Assembly (NCBI GenBank): GCA_015657535.1
Contig: JADHZB010002012.1
Coordinates: forward strand, 32,950-96,949
Source: Nephromyces sp. MM_2019
Taxonomy: Eukaryota > Apicomplexa > Aconoidasida > Nephromycida
DNA length: 64,000 nucleotides
Direction of reading: 5' to 3'
Part shown: positions 36,901 to 49,280 of the stretch, one piece after another
Layout: each line of letters begins with the position of its first letter
Position numbering within the stretch: the stretch's first letter is position 1
Program-made: the position numbers and the translations under genes
The notes under the pieces: model-generated
What the model saw: the letters and a program-made list of their open reading frames with translations, nothing else
What the model was told of the DNA's origin: nothing
Databases searched by the model: none

Positions 36901-39107
36901 ACGTCATCGAAATACCCTGCTTAAAGTACTGTGGCAGAGCTCTGCTTGATTTATCTGTTTGCTAAAGTATGATGTTCATTGATATGTCGAATCGCTTTTT
37001 TGTTTACTGTTAGCTGAGTGGGGCTTCTTCATTGTGAGTGCTTTCTTGTGGTTTTCAGCATTACAGACACTTTTATAACACTACTGGCACACACGCATAA
37101 GTGCAGAGGAAGACACACACACACACACGCTTATGGTTGACAGAAAAAAAAATCCAATGCATACGTAGTTTTCATAACGTATGCAAGCTGTTTCATATGC
37201 TGCCTACTTTGATGATTTGTTTAAGTTGAGGCTATTGAAAGGCATAAAAGACTTTTTTGTAGTATTGGCTTGTTAGTCAATCGAAATTGGTAAAATAGGT
37301 GCTGTTACTGCTAATGATGGTACAAGTACAATTAAAAGCCACAATATGCACCCAGCAAAAGAATGCATGAAGATTTGCTTGCAGATTCAAAGAAAGTCCC
37401 TCATTTAGCTGCTCTTTTGAAAATCTTTTAAACCACCGGATTCTACATTTTGAGTTTTTTTTTCCCATTAGACTCTTGCATAGACCTAATTGCTTTTCAT
37501 GTGTTACGGGGTATCTCGCTATACAGGCTAGTAGGATTTATTACCGCTGCGCCTTCACAGCCTATGAGTATTGAGGAGCATCCCCAGGTTGCTCCTCTCG
37601 CTGCAAGTGGTATGGCACAAACTACAGAAGGCGCGCAGTCTGCTACTTCACCGTTGACACCTCGGCAGCTTCAGCAGACTCCGCAGTTTAGTGAGCTACA
37701 GAAACAAGCTATGGCGAATGCTTTTTCCTCGCTGACTCAACAACAACAGCAACTTTTGATGCTTCAACAATCATCGTATCAGCAGAAACCTCAATTTTTA
37801 CCAAACCTTCAAAGCCATCCTCAGCTTGCAGGGGTAACAGACGCCGCTCAGCAGCAAGCGCTGGCAAAGGCCTCTAACTCTAGTCAGATGCCTATATTGG
37901 GAAATACTCTTGCTTCACAGTTGCCACCTCAGCAACTTCAACAGTTGCAACAGTCACGGCAACAGCCACAATATCCTTTACAAGGCATCAATTTACAAGA
38001 TCAGCAAGGGATACAAGGAGGGGTGCCACAACAACTTGCGCAGCAAACAGGAGCGCAGCAATTACAGCAGCAAATGACGCAGCACGCTCAGCAGGCTACG
38101 ATGCAATTGAATTCGCAGACTATGCAACAATCCGCTGCAGGAATGCAAGGTCATCAACCGGCTGCCCAGCAGCAGCATGCGCAGCAAACAGTTACGGGAA
38201 TGCAGGTTCAGCAGCAGGTGAGACAGGCGCAGCAGGTGCAGCAGGTGCCGCAATCGCAGCAGTCACAGCAGTCACAGCAGTCACAGCAGTCACAGCAGTC
38301 ACAGCAGTCACAGCAGCCGCTAGCTGGGATGCAGATACATCAACAGCAGAACCCTCAGCAGCATAAACAGCCACCATTACCGTCTATGATGCAGTTAAAT
38401 CCTCAGAATATGGTTGCCACGCAGCTGTCACAATCAGCCGGACCTCAGCGCAATCAAGCCTATGAAATTCAACAAGCACATACAGCCGCAGCTTCTCAAC
38501 ATCAATCTTCAATGCATCTGTCACAGCCTGGGACGCAAGTTTCTACGCAGCAGCAATCTCTGGCTTCGCGACTCGGGCCTGCTGGCTTACAGAACACGCC
38601 GCAGACCTCATTTCAACCTATCAATGTTCACCAAATGCCTTTTCAACTAGGAAATCCTTCACAAATCCCTCAAGGTCATGCCATGCATCAGCAGACTCAG
38701 CAGACGCCCATACATTCACAAGTTCAGCCAATAGCGGCAATGCCACAAGCTAGCACAGTCAATGATAATGCTTCAAGTGCTAGCGCATCTCAAAGTGGGA
38801 TTCAGCAGCATCTAGGATTGAATGAACGTAAGTTTTTTTGTGTGGCAAGATAAGGATTCATACTAACCATTTGAACTGAGATACAGGTTTATTCTCTATA
38901 AATTTTTCTCAGCCTGATGTGCATAATTTGTTCTTCCTGTGGTATCCCTCAAAAAGTGTATGGGGGTGTTGATACGTGCTCCATTCACTGCTTTTACTCA
39001 TTCCGCTTAATTATAGTCCTGCATGTTTTTTTTTGTCTTCAGTGGTTATCAACCAGTTGAGAACCATGGCAAACTTTCTCGGACCTGACAAGAAACCCAG
39101 TAACTAG
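27970..39107 (+). CDS. RNA-binding protein with N-terminal RRM, central SPOC domain and long glutamine-rich tail, twelve exons
   Basis: Exons: 27970-28357, 29008-29141, 29833-29922, 30486-30647, 31063-31378, 31635-31969, 33148-33585, 34638-34707, 35514-35593, 36486-36583, 37527-38827 and 39043-39107. They total 3477 nt, 1158 residues, stop TAG. All eleven introns are GT-AG and every phase fits. An RRM spans about residues 63-138: RNP2-like IFIKNLP, and a closing strand GRPLRIEV created only by joining exons 1 and 2. Next come an Arg/Gly/Ser-rich stretch (about 140-258), a Pro/Ala segment and a first Q-rich block (about 400-475). A SPOC domain spans about 585-715: VVWQGLLVRKSK, then APFAQFISSFSSKDKAGSAV, then LPSNKVLVGFI. 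A Gln-rich tail of about 430 residues follows. RRM plus SPOC is the Spen/FPA-type layout, acting in transcript silencing, RNA processing or transcription end choice in other eukaryotes; a nuclear co-regulator role is inferred. Least certain are the last exon and the small exon 8. Confidence 0.85.
28500..28700 (+). repeat. TG-rich microsatellite in intron 1 of the RRM-SPOC gene
   Basis: Irregular TG/TGCG/TGTA repeats fill the sense strand starting about 140 bp after the donor at 28358. The tract is interrupted by TTAATxTGTAGAT-like spacers that recur at 28510, 28540 and 28575, so it is part microsatellite and part degenerate minisatellite. It is non-coding. Confidence 0.75.
31390..31550 (+). 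repeat. Degenerate minisatellite filling RRM-SPOC intron 5
   Basis: This 256-bp intron is largely built of three to four diverged copies of a unit of roughly 45-60 bp with core TTTTGGAATGAGATTGATGG followed by a TG-rich segment. Copies lie near 31425, 31465 and 31517, and a weaker one (GGGATGAGATTTGAAGG) begins about 8 bases after the donor at 31379. The copies look like tandem duplications of the intron's own beginning. Confidence 0.6.
33596..33718 (+). repeat. Minisatellite at the start of RRM-SPOC intron 7, three copies of about 38 bp
   Basis: Two nearly identical copies (starting 33642 and 33680) of a unit reading GTGTTTTGAGTTGGAGATAA and continuing to TTTTAGTGTGTG follow a more diverged copy at about 33598. 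The first copy begins only about 12 bases after the donor (33586). The unit includes the TGTGTG run typical of these introns. Confidence 0.8.
38248..38314 (+). repeat. In-frame 9-bp repeat coding Gln-Gln-Ser in the glutamine-rich tail
   Basis: About seven tandem copies of CAGCAGTCA inside exon 11 of the RRM-SPOC gene encode repeated Gln-Gln-Ser. The identical codons suggest recent slippage, in contrast to the mixed CAA/CAG use in the rest of the glutamine-rich tail. Length variation between isolates would be expected. Confidence 0.85.
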
Positions 39108-42100
39108 GGATCCCATAGTTACTTCATCTTTATGTAATGTTACTTCGCTCATTATCATAAGTTTAGGCGTGTAGATTTGAATAAGCTGAACTAGGGCTTC
39201 ACTGTTCCTTTTTCTCTAGGAAAATATCCATCTTCAGCCGCCACCCTCCATGTTATCCGCTGCACATGTCCGAGTGCGCAGCCTGTTTCTGAATCCTTGG
39301 AAGCTCCACGTAAGAATGATGGAGAGAAATATTCCGGATGTAGGTTCGTTTCAGCAAGAAAGGATTTAAATTATCCGGTAGTCGTTCGCTGCTTTCCTAA
39401 CTAAAATAGTCTTTTTCACCTTCTGCGGATATTCTGGACACTGAAGGCGTGTGTGCAACAGTTGCTCTTCTCATGATGCTCTCTTTGCTGCATACCCCCT
39501 GTCCAGACAAGGAAGTAGCACAAGCTTACATTGCTATTTAGATTAATTCACGAGCAGCGGCATCATTAGATAGTAGGTGTAAGCTGTGAAGTATGCATCA
39601 TAGCGCTCACCTAAGCACGCCTTATGGAAAGCACAAGTTGTTGATATTGAAAAAGAGTAGTTCCTAGGAGGTTATGCTAGGCTCCGGTTGTATGCTAGTT
39701 TTGACTTACGTATACTCCTTTACGTTTGCCTCTCCGTGGCCGCCAAAGAGCTGCAACTGCGCGGCTTTTTAAAAAGCAGCACGGAAAGTATGGAGAATCC
39801 ATATCTCATGGCATGCTACATACCCTTACAGAGACCCATTAACGAAATCCGTCTAGCCTTCCTCGAAAGAAGTTGCAAAAAAAGCATGAGGAATGGAATT
39901 ATCTCAATGGCATTTCAGCTTTCCGGAGTTTAATAGAAAACGCTTAGAAGATATATCTAAGAGCGAAAAGCTCAAGAAATGGAGAAACGGGCTTCAACCA
40001 GGCGCTCTTATCTTAAGCGCGTAAATCAGAAAAAAATTTTCCGACGCTATTGGGGAGTCCTGTTATCTTATATACTATTTGCAGGCCAAAGGCAGAAGTC
40101 TAACCTCTTGAAGGTTACTTTATTGGTGGATATATGATCTCTCGTGTAGGTAAAATAGGCGAGTCGGTGCTCAGGCTTTCGCTCCGCTGACTGTGAGTGG
40201 GCATGTCTGTTACGTTTTGTGTGGCCATGCCTGAGGCGAGTGGCAACCGTTTATAGCTGTAGGCTCAGTTGTTAGTACAGAGCGTAAGTAATGTTATTTT
40301 GTCCGTTTTTTTCTGAAGAGGTCCTGAATGAGAGTTGAAGAAGAAAGTAAGTGTAGAAAAATACTTATTAAGTAGGAAAATATAATTTTTTTTTCATTAT
40401 AGGCGTTTTCACTATAGAGATGAATAAGAAGCGGGGAGTTTCAGGTGATGAATGCCTGCTAAAATCCTCTTTGATAGTTAAAGCCGTTGAGGGATGCAAG
40501 TAATGCAATAACAGTTGAATCCCTTCCAAGTTGTTCTATAGCGATACCATTCTCCCACGTAGTTTGCTCGATGCTGCACGAGGCAGCAGTTTGTGGATGC
40601 CGGATCAAAGGCAATTTTCCATTTTTTTGACGATTTCCGCTCATTTTTACGAGGATAAAATAACTTTCAGGAGCCTCACCAGTAACATTACTGCTATTAT
40701 AGAGAAATGTAGCGCAGGTGCCTACAATGGATGAGACCGTTAGGGGTGCATTATCGAGCTTACAGTGTGCCACCGTTGCATGCTGCAAGCAAAGTGCTGT
40801 AAGCAAAAAGCCGATTATTATAACCATTGATGCAATCTGCTTTCCGCACTGTGGTTTTAGTCCTGCAAGGCTAGGGATGAAAGAGCAATAGGAATCCGCT
40901 TCATCTTTTGCGCAAATTTGTTCAGTATTAAACTATATGTATAGTACTTGTAGCTTCCCAGCGCATGCACTGCTCGATGAATGTCCGATTTTCTTAGTGG
41001 TACTAATGCACGGCTGATGAGTTGTTATTGAGCATCCAATCTGATGTGCTTATCGGTGGGTGGCAGCGCCTTTGTGGCACGAGTGATGCGTGGCTGCTGC
41101 ATCTAGCAGGAGTATTTGATACTTCACAAAGAATAATACTGGCGGCTGCAGGTGCGGTTAGTCTCGGAATGATGCTGTGCAGTTCAGCCGTACGAAGTAG
41201 TCATTATAGCTTCCATTGAAGTGCTCGCTGCTATCGCGAGGATTATCATCAGTCGGTTCCGATTCAGGTGCGTGATTCGCCCTCCTTGGGTTTTTATATT
41301 TAATACGCACTCACTTGTGCAATTTCTCGGGGATGTCGCGATAATGAAGCAAGAATGGTTGTTGCATATCTAGGAAAAATATCTGTAGAAGCTCTTTGTT
41401 CCCCTTGTATGCCGCATCTTAAAAGCCTCACTGTGGATATAGAGCATCGCTTTCGAGAGAAGTACACGCGGTAATAGAATGATATCTAGCAGCTAGTAAT
41501 CGGGTAATTCACCGGATATTTTGTATGATACCGAAGACAGTAGTGCACAAAAGTTGGTGCTGAGATAGGCGTGTCCACGTTGATATTGTAGAGCTGGTAG
41601 CCGCACTGGGGGCAATAGTTAGAATTATCCTGAAGCCATTGTTAGGGCTTCGTAACCTGTATAGGATGAAAAAAGTTTTGCGACGCGAGAAAGGCTAGAC
41701 ATTCCCGTTCGAGGGCGCAAAGTCTGGGGTGGAATTGAGACTCCTTCAGAAAGCAGCACTAGAGGGAGCAACCTATGTACTGCCTGAGATCTTACTTTAT
41801 TTTAGTATTAAGTTACTTCGCTATGCTGGTAACAGGTCCTTTCTACCTGGCGTGGCAAAGGTGGTAATATTGGAGGGACTCACTCTTCGATAGGTTCGTT
41901 GGTCATATTGCTCAGTGGAATGTTATTCAGAAATCGTAGTGGCTAGCGCACGCTGGGGCATTTTCATCGCCAGTATTAGTGGGGTTAGTATACGGTCCCT
42001 AGCTGATCAGATTGCCTTTATAAATCTAGATGTGGATATGAGCATACTCTGTCTACGAATTTCCCGGATAGAGATGTGCCGTTGTATTTGGTTGTGAATA

Positions 42101-45100
42101 TAGGTGTTACACATCAGTAGCATTGGGTTCCCAGTAAGGTAGCAAAAGTGAGCTGTTCCAGGTGATAGTCTCGTTACAATTTGTGGGAAGCATGTAAATT
42201 GACTGAGGGCCAATGCTCGGTAACGTGAATGTGTAGCATTTCGCTTTCTGGATGGCAAGACGAAGATTTTGCGCAGGCATGCTCTGCTGCAAACCGGCGT
42301 TTGCATCTGCGCTTGTTAAGGTGGAATACGTACGCTGAGGACTGCTAAGCTCTATGTAGATAGGTCTGCGATGGCAGCATGCTTATAGGAAGGTACACAT
42401 CGGTGCTAGCCTGAGCTCCCATAGCGTTCTACTGCGATTGAGAATGCAGTTAGAGGAGCTTCCATGGCGGCAAAATTCTGCCTGCTTTTGTGGTACAATT
42501 AGAGAAGTTTCTTTCGGGGCAACATGTTACTATTTCCCATAGTATGACGGCAGTCGTCGCTAGCTTCTCTTCAGGTAAAGTTCATTCATAACCCCCTACT
42601 ACCTCGCTAAGTAGCGTTATACCATTCCTTTTAAGCAGCAGCTATGCCGGTCTCCATAGTGTCGCATAAACACTAGCGGGGGGATGCGATGTGAAAAGCG
42701 CTTCGTCACTCTGATTTTTGGTTACCAGGCTTTTCCGTGAATATTGGCAGTGCTTATTTCTGGTGCCGTTTTGTTTGGTAGTTGTCCACGGTGCCCCTAA
42801 CGCGGTTATCGGCAGGGCGAGTGCACCGCATGAATCATGTGAATACATCATATAATGAGAAGGATTATTCCGCGTGCTCTGCACCCGAGAGGGTGCTATT
42901 TATACGAGCAGAGCCTACGGGCCGTGGGCATCTGCAGCATAGTCCCTCCATTTTCCTTCTATTAGAGCAAAAGGCGTATTGTTATGCGCACTGTAGTGAT
43001 ATGCGTCGCGGTAGCGCCGCCAGGAATTGCCAGACATTCCTGTATCAATCGAGTACTCTCATACTAGAGACAGGTATATGCTTCGATAATCGAAGCTTAC
43101 ATATTTTGAGTGGGAGGTAACACGTTGGTGTGGCTTCAAGGTTGTATCACTTTATATTTGGGCAGAGGCTGAAATAGTTGGACTCCACAACATAGGCAGC
43201 CAATTTTTCAGAAATTAACTTAGTGTATCGGCTTTGGCACGGACCGTATGTGCACAGAATAAGTAGGGTTCCCTTCTGCGGGGTGTTATAAGCCTTCGTG
43301 TTTCACAAGTGCATGGGAAGCAGAAGATTCATAAAGTAACAGAACAATATATTCGTGATATGATTATGACCCAGGCTTTTTCAAGGGTTTGATGGGTTCA
43401 TCATGCACTGCACGAAATTAACGTACCCAAGCGATCAGAAGTCGCAATACGCGCTATAGCAGCTTGAAGTGCTTAGGTGAGTGGGCATGGTGGTATTCTT
43501 TTGTCTCCGGGAAATTTTACTTGAGTCTCTAGAGATGATATCGTCAATCTTTGTAAACAATAGTGATCTGCAATCACGGTTTGCTACTCTAGCTGTTTGG
43601 TATGCGGAGTGATAGTAAAGGAATAAGCAGCGCCATTGCCAACGCAAAATATTAGCCAGCGAACTTGCTTGGTCCGACGACACAGTAGCCAGCGAGCAGG
43701 CAAAGCAGGTGCAAGTACGCACGGTAATCCCCGAAAATGCGGCGAAGAGTATTATCGTATGGTAGCCTCACCGCCGCTGCGGCTGGCCCTATCATATGCC
43801 CTGTTCGAAACCGAAATTCATGAGAAGTCGTATATGATGAAAACCCTTCCAAACAGCCCGGTTTAGAAAAAAAAAATTAAGTGGACCAGTTTTATAAAAT
43901 TAGGGGTGGCAGGCCACCAGCCTATGTAGTCATTCTTGTTCATGTAATATTATTGCCGGTAAACTAAAACAAGAGATACTAAATATAATCTTTTATGAAC
44001 CTATGTCGCAATTTTACGGTGTCCTGGCAATAGTGTACCGGCGTACAACTGAGTGCAGCTACCACACGGTGACAAGAAGCGCTGGATTTAAACTTATTAT
44101 CATTTCTCACGAGCTAGTTTATATAAGTCCCAATCTAGCGAACATTGAGCATAACACTATTGTGGCCTAGGTTATGAAAGCGACATGCTGCGCCCCCTGC
44201 GGCCACAGCTAAAACCAGGTAGGTTATGCAAGACGTACTGCTGCGGATTAGAATGAATATGCTGATATCCTCGTTAATTTTAAACGCTCGTGCAAGGGTA
44301 CAAAGATGGCTCTTACTCGAAGTATTTCTTCATAGAAGATGCCAAAGTAGAAGCTTCGTGCTAGCGCGCAAAGAGGTGAGGATGCACATCACTGTGGCTG
44401 GACACATTTATCGGCAAGCAAAGGCATCCACAGGATAGTTCACTGATAATTCATGGTGGTATCATTCGCACTATCGAATCATCGAAGAATCTAGTAAAGT
44501 GCATGGGTTTGTACAGGCTGCATGTAGAAGAAAAGATTTCGGCACTCTTGCTCAGTAGCGGATCCTGCTTTCCTTGTAAGAATTGTTTGTAATCCTTCCA
44601 CTGGGTTACCTGCAACAAGCCGACAAAGCATAAAATGACGTTTTGATAGCGTGCGTTAGCTGGTACAACAAAAAAGTGTAGCGTGGCGGTATGTGCTTTC
44701 AAGACAGTGTCAGTTCTATTAGCCTCCATTGATTGGTGTCTCCAGAAAAAAATGTCGTTCTAGCCCTACATGCTCTCCTTAATAACTTGCTGCATAAATC
44801 CCTTCTCTCATCAACTACCCTCTTCATGCTCTCCATGAGAAAAATCACTGCCTCCAATAAATGCATGTACAAGTCCATCCATCACAATGCCCTCTCAGGT
44901 GCCCCTAGAAAGAGTTATACATCACTCGGAAAGCGCCCACTATATCCATATAAACATAGGCATTTGCACTTTCATCATGATCTGCACTTATAATCGGTAG
45001 AGCATCAATAGTAAGGACCATAATTAAACTGAAGTAAAATGGGATAGGAGGTACGCCGCATTATCTACAAGATAATGCTGGAATGCCATGATACCTCGAA

Positions 45101-46162
45101 CAGATTCTCTTCATCAAAAAAAAAGATTACATGAGGTGATACAAGAAAAAGATTGGCACAATGCACTTGGAGTAAACGAAAATATCTTCACCCATAAATT
45201 AACGCTGAGAATAAAGCAAAATACAATACAAATATCACGATCATCACAGTTTCTCTAGCATGTATTAATTTCCCTTTTTTCCTTATCGCTATGGTGATAA
45301 TATAACGTGACGCCGCCACACTACGGTACTCACAGAACTAGCAAGTAATCTCCAAGCTATGCTTTCCAAAATTTGGTACTTTAAAGCAATCTCCTGCGTG
45401 GGCTGCGGGACGCAGAAGGCCCCCAAACATTCATATGGCTTTGAAGAAACCAAGAGGAGTCCGCAGTAAACAGCATTGGGAATTTCAGGTCATGCAATAG
45501 CATTACTCAGCCACCGTACATTGCCTCAGTACCTACTGCACGGATAAAACTAAGGAAAAAATGCAAGCATAGATACTTTGATAAGCCTGTACTCGTGCGA
45601 CCAATACATTCTCCTGATCAATAATAGCAAAAATGCACCGTACTACAACCTCATCCATTTTTTAAAAAGGAATACATCAATAGAGGATTCCTCGATATAG
45701 ATGTCTTGGTTAGACAGCTACTAAAAAATCTACACTCCGCTGAAATTTCAGAATCAAGCGAAACCCAAAATCTATTCCAATTCCTTTCTTTTCATCAAAC
45801 TGTTGAAGTCATGAGATAATGTAATACTACGCTTAGTATACTGAGTCTTCAGAGACTGTCAAAAAAGCCATTTGCTTTGAGTATAAGAATCGGATTGCGT
45901 TTTTTAAATGTATCTAGTAGCTGTTCTTTAACACTTGCCTCACAGTGGAAGAGTATATGCACAAGCATCTAAATTAGACACCAAATTGGCGCTTTTTAAG
46001 TTGCATCCTTTGCTCATTCAGACATACTCCTACAAGTCATTCCAGCATAAAGACAAAATAAATTTCCAATGCAATCATGTGTACTACTGCACGTTAAAAA
46101 GGTTATCTTCTCACGCAAACCATCACTCCCTTGCTTTTTTAAGCAATATCTTGCTGACTCAC
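39108..46162. other. Unassigned region with many short open frames on both strands
   Basis: By eye the G+C is higher here than in the flanking DNA, and between about 39.5 and 46 kb TG/CA microsatellites are nearly absent. No open frame exceeds 122 codons. Exon-like pieces with splice-like borders exist on both strands. Plus: 39220-39309, between TTCTCTAG and GTAAGA. Minus: 40827-40690, a hydrophobic start then NSSNVT before GTGAGG; 44729-44610 before GTAACC; and about 45397-45334 before GTGAGT. They could not be joined into a convincing protein and none is recognised. Open frames of 30-60 codons are expected by chance at this composition. The options are an unresolved many-exon gene, a decayed gene, or noise. 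Confidence 0.4.
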
Positions 46163-46660
46163 CTGGACGTAGTCATACGCACTTTTGGAGCTACCATAAG
46201 CCTTGAATAGGCGAGTAGACATGTAACCGTCCTGTTTTTGAGTCCTCTTAGCCAACCTATTCCATGATTGCTCAAAATCATTCATCAAATTTGTGCTGGA
46301 TCCACGAACATCATTATCGGCGCCGTGCTCATGCTCCTTGGCAGATTTTCCCTTAATGCCATCATCCTTCAAGCCTGCATCTGCTTCCTTCAATTTAAAT
46401 AAGGTAACACAGTAATTCGCATGACCTACTTCCCCCAAGGCAGGTTTAAGAAAGCTACTCTGGCCACTAAAAAGCTCCTTCCAACTTTGGGGTAAGCGAC
46501 CACTGGCGTACAGCCCAAGTACATGGCCACTGAGAGCTCCACCAGCCATCCATATGGCATTCTTCAACTTGTTGTTCGATTGGTGGTAAAGGCCTTGCAT
46601 TTTTCTTAGCAAATACCTTAACCGTAACCAAACCTCCGGAATCACGTGTGTAGGCATCAT
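46163..46660 (-). CDS. Candidate exon of an unrecognised minus-strand gene
   Basis: A 166-codon open frame on the minus strand ends exactly at a good donor: ...TACGTCCAG then GTGAGTCAG, with the intron starting at 46162. The composition is protein-like, with a charged hydrophilic second half (KEADAGLKDDGIKGKSAKEH). The upstream border is not resolved. A second minus-strand frame overlaps at 46467-46724 and one of the two is a shadow. The segment LKNAIWMAGGALS...LPQSWKEL faintly recalls the C-terminal part of dynein heavy chains, but too weakly to name it. Only this one exon is proposed; the 3' continuation below 46160 was searched without a firm result. Confidence 0.35.
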
Positions 46661-47383
46661 TTACGGCACTTATTAATGAAAGAACTTTTGTGACCGCACG
46701 GCGTATATGCGCGAGTTGCTTCAATTAAACATTGAAAAGTAACTCAGGAGCATCGTCCAACATCAATTATACACAAGGTATGAGCATAATACATCTACAC
46801 ACGACGCTCATTGACTACACACATATGTATAATGGGAGAAAACAACGATCTTTCAAAGTTGTGCTACAGGTACAAAAAAAAAGAAGTCAGAGGCATGCGA
46901 CAAAAGTTATATGAACCTATAAAGTGAGGAGCAGGGCCCGGGAAAAGCCTATAGCGGCAGCTAAATAATGTTGCACATCACATTACTTTCAGTAAGACTT
47001 GTAGAGTAAGAAAGAAGTAGCCATTCGATGAAGCCGGGCACCCTTAGAAGGCAGAACTAGTATTTTTAGCGCCAGTGCGTCCCGCAAGGTACAATAAAGA
47101 TGAGACTTGGGTAAAGTGGAAAAAGAGAGTACCATAGATAGTAACAGGCTGTAGTGGATAAGGGCAGACTAGGGAAATGAAAAGACCATTCAAAAATAAT
47201 GAAGAAGAAAGGGTATTTTTCCCCCTCTTAAGGTGTATGTACACCACAGGATCACAGCGCAGGGCACATTTTGCTTGTACACCTCACCGCACTACACACA
47301 TTCAGTTCAGAAAATGTGAAAACAAAGTTCTTCTTTTCCTACCACGAGTTCGTAGCGGCAGCGATAAGTCTCCTTAGCGCAGC

Positions 47384-47472
47384 AGTTTATAGCGGGTTAC
47401 CTCTACAAACATCTCATCATCTAATCGTAATGTAGAAGTTTATATTGGGTTACCTCTATGAACATGTCATCA
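47384..47472. repeat. Imperfect direct repeat, two copies 53 bp apart
   Basis: The 36-base copies at 47384-47419 and 47437-47472 share AGTTTATA, GGGTTACCTCTA and CATCA with a handful of differences. There are no terminal inverted repeats or coding content to suggest a transposon. Confidence 0.7.
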
Positions 47473-48813
47473 AGTCACTCTTTGCATAATGCATTATTGG
47501 CGTAATCTGCTTGTACTAAAGCAGATGGTACGCATGCGTTTTGCCACTCCTTTATAAAGATGCACCTAATGGAAAAACACACACGCGTGCATATTTCGAC
47601 ATTCGCTTTTATCCTTGGGAATTAGCGAAGCTGATAGTTGGTGGACAACAGTCTCACTCATTTATTAGAAGGTTTTAAAATTTATATTTCACTGCGATTT
47701 TCTTCCATTTGGCTAACAGTTGCTCGAGAATGTGTTAGCTATATATCTATTGTGATTGATGCCGCCTTGCGCAGGATTTTTTTTAGTGCTTTCGCTAAGA
47801 GATATGTACTCTCATTCACTAGTGATGATGCAGAAGGGATTGCATCAGCTTATTACATTGAAGCAGGCACACGTAGAAGTAGCAGAGGAGGCTGATCAGT
47901 ACTTGGAAAAAGCATGCAACTGTAGTGTCAGTTTGTGAAACCAGATTAATCTTGTTGTTCTTCAGTTTATATGCAATATTATTTTAGTTGTTCTTTAGTT
48001 TGTAACCAAATTAATCTACTACTTTCAATGTGTAGCGTGCTTATGTGCCAACTAAAAAGCTAAAACACAAGGGAAAATATGCCTTTCCTGAACCGAAGCA
48101 CTAAATCTCCTTTTTTGACGTTTTTCTTGCCAGGAACTTATCTTCTTTTGTTGACTTAGTTACCTTACCTTTAAGGGCAACTTCTAGTTTTCTCTCTGTA
48201 TTGCTCATTTTTGCTACCGTAGAGATTCTGTCGGTACGTCACTGCTGCTACTGCTTCTCAACGCTGTCCTTGATCTTCGTTAGTACACAATCATTTTGGA
48301 CAGCGTTAAAAGCTGCATTCAACTATGCACATTTCCTCACACAAATGATGTCGTATGTATGTTATAAAAATGGGATTTGCTTATTTGCATACGAATTTTC
48401 TCACTTTGAAGTTTTTTCCTAGGCTTAAGCTAATAGGGAAAGTCTTCTATTAAAGGAAACTTCGAATAGGCATCATCTCATACCCTTGGACTTCCTGTAC
48501 TTATTAAGTACGCCCGAAGTTACTTGGTTGGTCGGTATAGTGCATACGCTGCTCTATAACCTTTCATTCTTGGCGTAAAGCCTTAATTCTTTTTACTCTC
48601 TTGTCGTGCCTATCCTAATGGCTAGAAGTTTGCTGATATATATATCTACAAGTAGACTCGCAACTGATACTCCAGTATGGCTGGAAACAAGTAGCCGAGC
48701 CGGATTATTCTTGAAATCACAGGAAGCCTCATTGAGCTATATCAGCTGCCTTGCAGGCAAAATCCGTCGGCTTTAGCGCCAGCTTCCTAGAAATTACGTT
48801 ACTAATACTAACT

Positions 48814-48873
48814 CTTGTTAGTTGCGCTCTTGCTAGTTGTGCTTTTGCAAGGTGTGCTTTGGCTAGGTGTACT
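48814..48873. repeat. Tandem repeat, four copies of a 15-bp unit
   Basis: Four imperfect units with consensus CTTGCTAGTTGTGCT start at 48814, 48829, 48844 and 48859. Because 15 is a multiple of three, a plus-strand frame reads as a Cys/Ala/Leu repeat, but the frame is short and unsupported. Confidence 0.75.
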
Positions 48874-49280
48874 TCTTACTGCGTTTACCTCCTCCTCCTC
48901 CTCCCAAGTTCTCTACCAAATATATCTTCTCACTAAAACTCCGAGGAAAAGCGAAAGTGTAAACGCTACTATGTCGTGGCTTGCTAATCTGTTTCTAGGC
49001 TACAGCTTTGTCGAATGCCTAGGGAATTCTAGGGTTGCGTAGCCCCACCTCACACACGGTTTTTTTACCCAATTTCCGCCTTTTTGCCACCTTCATCAAA
49101 AGCTAGTCTCTTATGTTCATCTCGGCAATGGGTTGAGCTCGTTGGAGCAAAGATATCAGCTCTACAGCTCTTCAACTCTTCAGATCATCTATCAATGTCA
49201 TACATACCCATCGGCTACCCATATTTTCAACTGGTTGCATAGAAGGAAAGAGGATTTTTCTTTAGTTATTGAATATTTGG

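Noticed and set aside
38062..38377. Minus-strand frames rich in Leu/His or Ala/Val inside 38.0-38.4 kb
   Set aside because: Antisense of the CAG-rich glutamine tract.
46163..46660. Dynein heavy chain C-terminus
   Set aside because: Only a faint pattern resemblance over about 30 residues; the rest does not fit.
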